DNA from: Duganella qianjiadongensis
GTDB taxonomy: Bacteria > Pseudomonadota > Gammaproteobacteria > Burkholderiales > Burkholderiaceae_D
Assembly: GCF_009857915.1 (NCBI RefSeq)
Contig: NZ_WWCM01000003.1
Location: 351,007-415,006, forward strand
Reading direction: 5' to 3'
Length of the DNA: 64,000 nt
Shown piece by piece: positions 57,695 to 64,000 of this stretch. The translations under genes and the position numbers were made by a program. The notes beneath the pieces are model-generated. The model saw only the letters and a program-made list of their open reading frames with translations, was not told where the DNA came from and did no database searches. Position 1 is the first letter of the stretch, and each line of letters opens with the position of its first letter.

Positions 57695-59056
57695 ATGGAT
57701 AAAGAGGCATTCACTGCTGTCAGGCTGAGAAAGTTCGTTTGCGAGGAAGGCAAAAGCCAATCGTTCCTTTGGGATTCAGCGGCGCCGGGTCTTGGACTGC
57801 GGGCGACCGCAAAAGGGGCTAAGACATTCATCTTTCAAGCCAAGTTGAACGGGCAGGCTATCCGACTAACGATAGGCTCGCCCAATACATGGACGATTCC
57901 GCAAGCGCAGGCCGAGGCGCGCCGCCTAAAAGTGCTAATTGATAATGGGCAAGACCCCCGCAAACTAAGGGCGGCAGTCATCGAGGCAGAACTACAGGAG
58001 CGCGTAGCCGAAGAGGCCGCAGCGGCTGCAAAACAAGCACAGGAGCAACGCGAGGCACTGACGCTAGGCAAACTATGGCCGGTCTACATCGAGGCGCGGC
58101 GCAATGCCAAACGGCGCGGGGGGAAAGTGGGGTGGAGTGAATGGCATATCCGCGACCACGAAGTTGTTATGCGTATTGGAGGTGAGCCGAAGAAACGAGG
58201 AAAGGGGCTAACAGAGCCGGGGCCGCTTGCTTCATTGCGTGATGTTCGTTTGGTTGACCTTACAGGGCCGCGTATTGCTGAATGGCTGGCAAAAGAGACG
58301 GTTAAACGACCAACGCAGGCAGGTTTGGCTTTTCGCTTGTTATCGGTATTTATGAACTGGTGCGCAGCCAATGATAAGTACGCCGGTCTGGTGCCGGTTG
58401 GTGCGTGTCAATCAAATCAGGTAAGGGACGAGATACCGCGCAGCAAGGCAAAGACAAACGATAGCCTTCAGCGAGAGCAGCTTGCAGCGTGGTTTAAAGC
58501 CGTGCGGGGGATGAGTAATACGGTGCAATCCGCCTACCTGCAAGCCTTGCTATTGACCGGAGCGCGCCGCCGTGAGCTTGCTGGCCTATGCTGGGATGAT
58601 GTGGATTTCAAGTGGTTGAGTTTGGTCATACGGGACAAAGTGGAGGGCCAGCGAACAATTCCACTTTGTCCATATGTCGCGCATTTATTGGCTGCGCTGC
58701 CCAGACGTAACGCTTTTGTATTCTCTAGTCCTTCGTCAGAGAATGGGCAGTTGGCGGAACCCACACCGGGCCATAAGCGGGTGCTAGCTGTTGCTGGCTT
58801 ACCTAATGTTACGCTGCACGGGCTGCGCCGTTCGTTCGGTTCGCTAGCAGAATGGGTTGAAATGCCCGCTGGCGTGGTTGCGCAAGTGATGGAGCATAAA
58901 CCTAGTGCCACAGCCGAGAAGCATTACAGAGAGCGCCCCTTAGACCTGTTGAGAATGTGGCATACGAAATTTGAGCAATGGATACTGTCGGAAGCTGGCA
59001 TAGAGTTCACCCCAGCGCCAGCAGGAAGCGTTACATTGCGGGTAGTGGCGAGTTAG
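57695..59056 (+). CDS. Tyrosine-type site-specific integrase
   Basis: 453 aa. An arm-binding N-terminal domain of the DUF4102/P4 type starts FTAVRLRKFVCEEGKSQ, with the DSAAPGLGLRAT block at about 25-40. It is followed by a core-binding region and the catalytic domain: Arg in TGARRRELAGLCW, the HGLRRSFG motif (His-x-x-Arg), and the nucleophile Tyr in EKHYRERPLDLL. GGGGAAG precedes the ATG. It lies 160 bp inside the tRNA-His attachment site, as expected for an element that carries its own integrase. Confidence 0.93.
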   Translation: MDKEAFTAVRLRKFVCEEGKSQSFLWDSAAPGLGLRATAKGAKTFIFQAKLNGQAIRLTIGSPNTWTIPQAQAEARRLKVLIDNGQDPRKLRAAVIEAELQERVAEEAAAAAKQAQEQREALTLGKLWPVYIEARRNAKRRGGKVGWSEWHIRDHEVVMRIGGEPKKRGKGLTEPGPLASLRDVRLVDLTGPRIAEWLAKETVKRPTQAGLAFRLLSVFMNWCAANDKYAGLVPVGACQSNQVRDEIPRSKAKTNDSLQREQLAAWFKAVRGMSNTVQSAYLQALLLTGARRRELAGLCWDDVDFKWLSLVIRDKVEGQRTIPLCPYVAHLLAALPRRNAFVFSSPSSENGQLAEPTPGHKRVLAVAGLPNVTLHGLRRSFGSLAEWVEMPAGVVAQVMEHKPSATAEKHYRERPLDLLRMWHTKFEQWILSEAGIEFTPAPAGSVTLRVVAS

Positions 59057-59153
59057 AGGTTAAGCGCCAGCCTAGCCCGACGGGGCGAAAAGCCGGAACC
59101 TTCACCGGCCTGACTGGTGTCCCAATTTGTGAGGGCGACACCTTGAAGGGGTG

Positions 59154-60308
59154 ATGAGTTTGAGAATTAGTGAATTGAATGCTGAATTGGCGGCGGCGCA
59201 AACGCCCAAATCGCAGCAGAGCCAAGCAATTGACGGGAAATTTATTTCGATATCAGAGCTGCTAAAGAGGACTCAGCACACGCCGGGCATGACCATGCAG
59301 CAAGCAGCTAACTGTCTTTTAAGCTGGGGTTTGCGTATGGACGGTGCGCCAGAAATCAAAGTCAACTCAAAGACGCGGGGCATAGTGTCTGCGGACGATA
59401 CACAGCAGCAATGTGCAATCAGGCGCATAGAGTATGCATACTATCGTGGATTTTTGGAGAGCGACGGGGATGGCGCCGCATCGACTGACTATGAGCTATT
59501 TGGATTCGACAGGGATGAGTTTTCTAGATTTCTGGCGGACAGGATTGGTGACTCGCTGGACTTGTTTTGTCCGCTGAAATCGATGGGGCAGCACCAGCCA
59601 GCGCCAGCAACGATTGATGGGGTGCCTTTTGATGTTTCTAGTTCTGGCGCCCGCCGAGAGGTAAGTCCAGATGGGGTTGTAGGTTGGTGGGACGGAACGA
59701 TGGACGCAGATTTCTGGTTTAATGAGCCGGTAATCCGTCCGAAGGAAGCCGCTTTACTCCTGTGCCAATTGAATCCGCATGACGATGTTTCGAGGCCGGA
59801 AGAACATCAAAATTGGGAGACGGGTCCAGACGAGTACAAAAAGCTTTTACGAGCCTTTGAGGGGATTCAGGAGATTACTAAGGAATTTCGCAATCTTGAA
59901 CAGTGGATTTCGTTGGCACAGAGTCGAGGGCTGAAATACCATTCTTGGATAGGTGATTATGTGGCGGCTGTTGCGGCGCTTAAGCCGGAGCAGATGGGCA
60001 TCGAGCCAGCGCAACGCTGCGCTTCGCTGACGGTCGATAAAGCGACTTCACATAGACTAAGAACACGCGAAGATAGTCCACTTTCCGCCGAGATTGCCGA
60101 GGCTAAAAAGAGGGCATTAGATGGCGAGAAGGCGACAAGTGTTTGGGCGGAATTGGTTAAGATGGCTGAGGGCAAATATGGCGCTATGGTTGGATTTTCC
60201 TCGGACGGGATTCAATATCGAGGAAAGAAATATAGAGATGAACAGGTGCCGGACGTGCTTACAGAGCGTGCATTCCGTGCTCGCATGAGTCGCGCTAAGG
60301 CACGCTAG
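59154..60308 (+). CDS. Hypothetical element-encoded protein
   Basis: 384 aa, no membrane segment or signal peptide. The N-terminal part (SELNAELAAAQT, SISELLKRTQHTPGMTMQQAANCLLSWGL) is helical. A region around 185-235 has GWWDGTMDADFWFNEPVIRPKEAALLLCQLNP, a pattern seen in uncharacterised proteins of integrative elements. The C-terminus (KKRALDGEKATSVWAEL to SRAKAR) is basic. No function assigned. ATG at 59154 chosen; AAGGGG lies close upstream. The end of the gene runs into a set of 10-bp repeats. Confidence 0.7.
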   Translation: MSLRISELNAELAAAQTPKSQQSQAIDGKFISISELLKRTQHTPGMTMQQAANCLLSWGLRMDGAPEIKVNSKTRGIVSADDTQQQCAIRRIEYAYYRGFLESDGDGAASTDYELFGFDRDEFSRFLADRIGDSLDLFCPLKSMGQHQPAPATIDGVPFDVSSSGARREVSPDGVVGWWDGTMDADFWFNEPVIRPKEAALLLCQLNPHDDVSRPEEHQNWETGPDEYKKLLRAFEGIQEITKEFRNLEQWISLAQSRGLKYHSWIGDYVAAVAALKPEQMGIEPAQRCASLTVDKATSHRLRTREDSPLSAEIAEAKKRALDGEKATSVWAELVKMAEGKYGAMVGFSSDGIQYRGKKYRDEQVPDVLTERAFRARMSRAKAR

Positions 60309-60335
60309 GTCACACTTAGTCACGCTTAGTCACGC
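60301..60335. repeat. 10-bp tandem repeats
   Basis: CACGCTAGGT, CACACTTAGT, CACGCTTAGT and CACGCACATA stand in exact 10-bp register: the first three are full imperfect copies, the fourth is partial. They overlap the last codons of the hypothetical gene and lie 65 bp before the HTH gene. Confidence 0.75.
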
Positions 60336-60399
60336 ACATATCGGTAAAAAGGGTAATACACGAAATCATCAAGTCTCCATAAATCAACAAAGAGGCTTG

Positions 60400-60618
60400 A
60401 TGATGCAAAACGCAAATGAATACACCGCTTTGGCGCGTGAAAGTCGCACCGTAATTGATACCAATGCGGCAGCATTCCACTTGGGACGAAAGCCGCAGAC
60501 CCTACGCAAGTGGGCATGTCACGAGAATGGCCCGCTTCGACCAGTCCGAATTATGGGGCGACTTGCTTGGAAGATTGATGACATTAAGCGCCTTGTCGCA
60601 GAAGGGAGCGCCGCTTAA
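60400..60618 (+). CDS. Small helix-turn-helix protein (AlpA/excisionase-like)
   Basis: 72 aa. DTNAAAFHLGRKPQTLRKWACHENGPLRPVRIMGRLAWKIDDIKRL is a MerR-like winged HTH of the kind found in AlpA and excisionases. AGAGG precedes the ATG. Stop and next start overlap (TAATG), so it is co-translated with the following gene. It probably regulates the element or its excision (inference). Confidence 0.8.
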   Translation: MMQNANEYTALARESRTVIDTNAAAFHLGRKPQTLRKWACHENGPLRPVRIMGRLAWKIDDIKRLVAEGSAA

Positions 60619-60977
60619 TGGACAAGGGCCAATCCCCACTGTTTGCAGAATTGACCCTTGGCGCTGACACCCAAGATTTTACCTCACAACGCTGCGTTAA
60701 ATTCACAGGCACAGACAACCCGCGCCACTTGCGAGTAATTCAGGCGCTGATGACCAGCCCACGTAAGCGAGAAGAAATTGACCGCATCGCAGGGGCGTCT
60801 AACGGTCCCGAACTGATGGCAGAGCTCCGCCGTAGAGGGTTGCGTGCAAGATGTCGCCGGACACCGGGTATAGACCGAGATGGCTATCCAATCAAGTTCG
60901 GAATCTATGAATTTGACGACGATGACCGCCGCGCAATCAATGCTTGGCTGTACAAACGTAATCGGAAGGCTAACTAA
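60618..60977 (+). CDS. Small hypothetical protein, probably DNA-binding
   Basis: 119 aa. The middle (NPRHLRVIQALMTSPRKREEIDRIAGASNGPELMAELRRRGL) has winged-helix character, and the C-terminus is basic (NAWLYKRNRKAN). Starts at TAATG with the upstream stop and ends in the same way with the next start. Family not recognised. Confidence 0.7.
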   Translation: MDKGQSPLFAELTLGADTQDFTSQRCVKFTGTDNPRHLRVIQALMTSPRKREEIDRIAGASNGPELMAELRRRGLRARCRRTPGIDRDGYPIKFGIYEFDDDDRRAINAWLYKRNRKAN

Positions 60978-61081
60978 TGCGGGCCGCGCTATTTAAGATG
61001 GCGCGGTTTTTGTCCATTCAAGCTAACACACTAATGCTGCTGGTTATGCTGGCGCTGGTGCTATGCGGGGGTGTGCAATGA
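60977..61081 (+). CDS. 34-aa membrane peptide, coupled to the relaxase gene
   Basis: MRAALFKMARFLSIQANTL followed by MLLVMLALVLCGGVQ: a short basic N-terminus and one hydrophobic segment long enough to span a membrane. The ATG overlaps the preceding stop (TAATG) and its TGA overlaps the relaxase ATG (ATGA), so all four genes are translationally coupled. Too short for standard ORF cut-offs; no homologue recognised. Confidence 0.6.
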   Translation: MRAALFKMARFLSIQANTLMLLVMLALVLCGGVQ

Positions 61082-62274
61082 CCGCAGAGAGTCATTTCCT
61101 ACGGATTAAAAAATTAACGGGTGCGGGCATAGTTCGGGCAGCAGCAAAGCACAACCTGCGCGAGATTGCCGCCGAGCTTGGAGCTGACGGCCACATTGAC
61201 GTAAGCCGAATTGCCGATAACGTGGTACTTGCTGGCGCTGCTAGTGCGGAGCTTGTGGCAACGGCTAGCCAGAACGCACTAGACGAGGCAGGTATCACTA
61301 AGCTTAGGCGGGACGCAGTGAGGGCAATCGAAATTGTGTTCTCACTTCCGCCAGCAACAACCACAGACCAGCGGCAGTTCTTCGCTGACGCAACAAATTG
61401 GGCGCGTGACTACTTCGCGGTGCCGGTCCTCAGTTCGGTGATACACAACGACGAGTCAGCGCCACATTGCCATGTGCTGCTGCTTCCACTTGTTAGAGGG
61501 CGTATGGTGGGAAGTGACCTAATTGGCGGGCGTCAGCGGCTTGTGGCGATGCAGGACGACTTCTACAACGTGGTGGCTAGCAAGTATGGTCTTAGTAAGG
61601 CGACGCCACGTAAGCGCATAAGCACGGCTGAGAGACGCGCAGCAATCAGGGTGATGCGTGAACTGCTGCTGGTGAACTCGGGGCTACAGGATGCCGTTAT
61701 AGATGCCTTACTTGTGCCGCATGGACGCGACCCTTTGCCGTTGATGCTGGCGCTGGGAATCAGCCAGCAAGAGCCGATAGCGAAGAAAGGCGGGTTTGTG
61801 GAATTGATGACGAAGCCATGCAAGCCGGAGCGCAAAAGTAGAAACCCTATAGGGTTTGCAAGCGAAGGGCGAGCCGATGAAGAACAAACCCTATGCTCTG
61901 TAGGGTTTGCCTTTTCCGCACCATCAAGCCCAGCCACCAAGCCTGCATATCATCCGACTGAAGCCAGCCCACCAGCGCCAGCAGAAAGCGCACCAGAGGC
62001 CAGCACGGAGCTGGTGCGCATAGAGCTAGTGGATGCCATCGAGGAAGCGCCAAAGGATGACCAGCAGCACGCCGAGGGTGTCGCCATTAGTGGCCATACC
62101 CGCGAGAGCTTCGACCAGCCTTCGGAGCTATGGAACAGCGATACAGGCGAGTGGATGCAGCCAGAACCGCTTAAAACGCCACGTAAGCGGCTAGCGGAGC
62201 AGGCTGTGCAAGCTGCGCTGCTGGCCGTCGGAAAGCAAGCAGAAAGCCCGAATAGGCGTTTGTACCGGCATTAG
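61078..62274 (+). CDS. MobV/Pre-family relaxase
   Basis: 398 aa. The relaxase domain (about 1-210) begins SHFLRIKKLTGAGIVRAAAKHNLREI and has the MobV histidine motif HNDESAPHCHVLLLPLVRGRM (about residues 123-143), followed by the LIGGRQRLVAMQDDFYN segment that is diagnostic for Pre/Mob. After about residue 240 the chain becomes low in complexity, Pro/Ala/Glu-rich. It nicks DNA at an origin of transfer to mobilise an element with help from a conjugative system. Two palindromes with identical arms lie inside the gene at 61842-61908. Confidence 0.88.
   Translation: MTAESHFLRIKKLTGAGIVRAAAKHNLREIAAELGADGHIDVSRIADNVVLAGAASAELVATASQNALDEAGITKLRRDAVRAIEIVFSLPPATTTDQRQFFADATNWARDYFAVPVLSSVIHNDESAPHCHVLLLPLVRGRMVGSDLIGGRQRLVAMQDDFYNVVASKYGLSKATPRKRISTAERRAAIRVMRELLLVNSGLQDAVIDALLVPHGRDPLPLMLALGISQQEPIAKKGGFVELMTKPCKPERKSRNPIGFASEGRADEEQTLCSVGFAFSAPSSPATKPAYHPTEASPPAPAESAPEASTELVRIELVDAIEEAPKDDQQHAEGVAISGHTRESFDQPSELWNSDTGEWMQPEPLKTPRKRLAEQAVQAALLAVGKQAESPNRRLYRH
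61842..61908. repeat. Paired palindromes AAACCCTA/TAGGGTTT inside the relaxase gene
   Basis: AAACCCTATAGGGTTT (61842-61857) is a perfect 16-bp palindrome. 29 bp downstream the same 8-bp arms recur with a 7-nt loop (61886-61893 and 61901-61908), each followed by GC. They fall at the junction between relaxase domain and linker. Confidence 0.75.
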
Positions 62275-62285
62275 TTTGCGTTAAA

Positions 62286-62415
62286 GGTTCGCAATAGGTT
62301 CGCACCCGATGGCTATATCGCAACGAGGTTGTTTGTAGTGGCTATTGCAGCTCCAGCATAAAGGGGAAATTCAGCAGTCATTTTTCGCAACGAATAGGTA
62401 CGCGATTGGTTCGCA
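62286..62415. repeat. Iteron-like TCGCA repeats downstream of the relaxase
   Basis: GGTTCGCA occurs at 62286-62293, 62297-62304 and 62408-62415; TCGCAACGA occurs at 62318-62326 and 62385-62393. The region has no gene. It could be an origin of transfer or replication, or a binding array; none is proven. Confidence 0.5.
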
Positions 62416-62562
62416 CTCTGCGGTCTGCACTGTTGTCTCGTTGAAGGCCGTTTGACGAGGTGATGACGAATTTCTTGACGAATTACCAATCGCGGGAGTA
62501 GTCTACAGATGCACCTAAAAAAGAAGGTGCCGGGTTTGGCGACCTGAATACACGCGGCGTAT

Positions 62563-62588
62563 AGCCGCCCCCTCAAGGCGGCTTTTTT
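62563..62588 (+). terminator. Intrinsic terminator after the relaxase operon
   Basis: AGCCGCC (62563-62569), 7-nt loop, GGCGGCT (62577-62583) and T-run. Confidence 0.85.
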
Positions 62589-62614
62589 ACGTCTGTTGCT
62601 TTGTCACGTCCCTA

Positions 62615-62693
62615 TGAGTGGCGGTGTTGGGGATACCTTCGGGTATGCCGGTTGCCGTGTGTGCCGGTTCGCCAACCCTGATGCTGCCACTCA
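62615..62693. ncRNA. Structured non-coding segment, candidate RNA or single-strand origin
   Basis: The closing stem TGAGTGGC/GCCACTCA (8 bp) encloses an ATACC-TTCG-GGTAT hairpin with a UUCG tetraloop and a second arm GGTTG...CAACC, giving a three-way-junction shape of 79 nt. It has no open frame and lies just before a small operon. Assignment as RNA is speculative. Confidence 0.35.
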
Positions 62694-62749
62694 CCCGCCT
62701 AAATCCGCGCTGGTAGTGGTCACTTCAACTTTTTGATGAGGCCGCACAA

Positions 62750-62959
62750 ATGGAAGTAGTCACACTCACACGCTCAGACCTGAGCAAAGACCAGCTTAAA
62801 TGGCTCCAATACTTCGACGCCATGACCATAGAGACAAGGCAGCACATAGCGCCTTGGATTGCATCTATAGCTAAGCGAGACATAGATGCGCGGGAGCAGT
62901 CAAAGGGCGCGGAAGTAGGCGCAAAAGGCTTGCGACTGGTGCAAGGTGGCGTGAAATGA
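62750..62959 (+). CDS. Small hypothetical protein, paralogue of the next
   Basis: 69 aa, helical: LSKDQLKWLQYFDAMTIETRQHIAPWIASIAKRDIDARE and the end GLRLVQGG. It resembles the following protein in layout (LSP/LSK start, FD or DF, ...R..., A.KD, then KLRLV.G), so the two derive from a duplication. Stop and next ATG overlap (ATGA). Confidence 0.6.
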   Translation: MEVVTLTRSDLSKDQLKWLQYFDAMTIETRQHIAPWIASIAKRDIDAREQSKGAEVGAKGLRLVQGGVK

Positions 62960-63144
62960 GCATAGCGCCAGAGAAAGTGCTTAGTCCGGTGGAGCGGGAA
63001 TTAATTTCAGATTTCCGCAGGATGAGCGAAAGCAGCCGAACATGCATGACACTCTTTGCAGCAGAGTGCGCTCAAAAAGATGTAGAAGATTCCCGCGCTA
63101 AGGCTCCAAAGCTGCGGCTAGTCAAAGGGGCGAGTCATGGCTGA
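62956..63144 (+). CDS. Small hypothetical protein, paralogue of the previous
   Basis: 62 aa: LSPVERELISDFRRMSESSRTCMTLFAAECAQKDVEDSRAK and KLRLVKGASHG. A possible short coiled-coil. Function unknown. The end overlaps the start of the next gene by 8 bp. Confidence 0.6.
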   Translation: MSIAPEKVLSPVERELISDFRRMSESSRTCMTLFAAECAQKDVEDSRAKAPKLRLVKGASHG

Positions 63145-63601
63145 GACAGCACAAAGAGAAATAGAGCCGATAAATCGAGCGATATCTAAAGTAGTGCAGG
63201 ATGCTGTAGATGATATTGAATGCGCCATCTATGATGTCAACGGCTTATTGCGAATCGCTTTAGATAAATTGCTGTCGGACGAGTCGAACGAATCTAGGGC
63301 TGCATCGGCAATACGGGGGGCGCAGCGATTCATTGACGATGTAAGCCAGATAGCAGAGCGTTTATATGACGTTCACAGTACAAGTGGTAGCGTATGCAAT
63401 TGGATTGAGGTTTCATCTGGAAATTTACCAGGCAGCGAGCGTGACGTTCTTGTCTGGTCAACGACAGAGTTTCAGCCACACGCAGCGTTTTACGATTTAG
63501 AAGAGAAGTGTTGGTTCTCAAAATATGACGGGCATCGACTGGAGGATGGTTCGGTGTCTCACTGGTGCGAGATTCAAATTCCTCAAGGGGCTAAATGTTG
63601 A
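63137..63601 (+). CDS. DUF551-like phage/element protein
   Basis: 154 aa. The N-terminal half is helical (INRAISKVVQDAVDDIECAIYD). The C-terminal half has the DUF551 pattern: WIEVSSGNLPGSERDVLVWS, a Phe-Tyr-Asp turn, WFSKYDG and the final SHWCEIQIP. DUF551 proteins occur mostly in phages and mobile elements, without a known activity. Confidence 0.7.
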   Translation: MAETAQREIEPINRAISKVVQDAVDDIECAIYDVNGLLRIALDKLLSDESNESRAASAIRGAQRFIDDVSQIAERLYDVHSTSGSVCNWIEVSSGNLPGSERDVLVWSTTEFQPHAAFYDLEEKCWFSKYDGHRLEDGSVSHWCEIQIPQGAKC

Positions 63602-63873
63602 GCTATCTAGATTAGTAGGAGATTGGACGAAAAAGCCGAATCCGCGGTTAGTTCGGTAGCTGTGCACATTTGGAGAGTTTGCCGCTACTATCAGCCCTTG
63701 TGCTGGCGCTGGTGAGCATCTAGGCCATAGTTGGAAGCGACCAAAAAGCCGAGCCATGTATTACACCATTGGTGGGGCAGCGATTGAAACGCGACCCTTG
63801 GCACCGCAGGCGGGCGGCGACATCGAGAACACCGATTCGGGGTTATCGGGTGTACGGTGTTGCCGCATACCAT
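63602..63873. other. Non-coding stretch before the IS end
   Basis: No supportable gene; the reading frames that cross it are short and unlike proteins. Confidence 0.5.
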
Positions 63874-64000
63874 GGACCTGTCAGGAATTTTGTGTGCCGG
63901 GGTCGCGGTTCGTAGTTAATTAATCGCGTTGGTGAAGCGTTCCCCAAACAGAATGGCAAACTGGTTTGCTGCCATCTTCCAAGTTCGCTGCGGCATCTTC
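63874..64000 (-). mobile_element. IS256-like insertion sequence, end fragment at the window edge
   Basis: GGACCTGTCAGGAATTTTGT at 63874-63893 resembles the terminal repeat of IS256-family elements, and a transposase C-terminus follows inside it. The left boundary is therefore near 63874; the rest lies outside the window. Confidence 0.5.
63916..64000 (-). CDS. IS256-family transposase, C-terminal end (partial)
   Basis: The minus-strand frame reads KMPQRTWKMAANQFAILF, then GERFTNAIN and a stop. This is the ending typical of IS256 (Mutator-type) transposases (PPREW-x-A-x-NQFAI-F-x-RF). Only about 28 codons are in the window. Confidence 0.7.
   Translation of the reverse strand, partial: KMPQRTWKMAANQFAILFGERFTNAIN

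Larger units (their letters stand above)
57484..64000. mobile_element. Integrative mobilisable element inserted at tRNA-His (left part; continues past the edge)
   Basis: Left end is the tRNA-His fragment, followed by a tyrosine integrase pointing inward. Cargo includes a MobV relaxase, a HTH protein, several small genes of phage/element type and an IS256-like end at the edge. Base composition is lower in GC and less codon-biased than in the chromosomal genes to the left. With a relaxase but no conjugation machinery visible, it looks like an integrative and mobilisable element (inference). Confidence 0.75.

Noticed and set aside
63518..63873. Short minus-strand frames near the right edge
   Set aside because: No ribosome binding site, no protein-like composition, and one overlaps the DUF551-like gene.

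Overview
The window looks like chromosome of an Oxalobacteraceae-type betaproteobacterium (Duganella/Massilia/Janthinobacterium-like). The signs are high GC, a rimP-nusA-infB-rbfA-truB translation cluster followed by typA, a yhdP-nitrilase-tldD-aroG run, many TonB-dependent receptors, and an adenylyltransferase and MCP repertoire typical of the group. The genus is inferred from gene content, not from a marker comparison.

Layout. 1-4.5 kb: 5' end of a TPR protein, rsmE, tkt and gap. 4.6-7.85 kb: a minus-strand operon of TonB receptor, cysteine-free sulfite-oxidase-fold protein and NifQ-like protein. Its promoter region carries two 9-N6-9 palindromes of the ModE (molybdate repressor) type, so I read it as a molybdenum acquisition or handling system. 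8-14.5 kb: a second TonB receptor, a secreted Cache protein and glnE. 14.7-22.8 kb: yhdP, nitrilase, tldD, then aroG behind a Phe/Tyr-rich leader peptide and attenuator. 22.9-29.0 kb: two paralogous TonB receptors in tandem, divergent from a peptide-type ABC importer operon (29.5-35.2 kb) whose two ATPase domains are fused. 35.2-38.5 kb: a DedA-rhodanese fusion, glk and scpB. 38.5-49.3 kb: rluB, the rimP-nusA-infB-rbfA-truB operon with a terminator in its leader, and typA. 49.3-57.3 kb: gene remnants, a GH43 enzyme, dusA, an MCP, two small secreted TonB-C-domain proteins, a lipoprotein, a 41-aa ORF whose ribosome binding site lies in a hairpin, a hypothetical protein and hicAB.

57.48 kb to the right edge: a mobile element entered at the 3' end of a tRNA-His gene. 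The displaced tRNA 3' end and its terminator remain at the left boundary. Next come a tyrosine integrase, an unknown protein, a compact overlapping operon (HTH protein, small DNA-binding-like protein, 34-aa membrane peptide, MobV relaxase), repeat-rich non-coding DNA and small accessory genes. The 3' end of an IS256-like transposase lies at the edge. The intact tRNA-His and right end should lie beyond the window.

The strongest candidates for something little described are the ModE-box/TonB/NifQ operon, the aroG attenuator, the hairpin-masked small ORF, and the coupled 34-aa peptide and structured DNA around the MobV relaxase.
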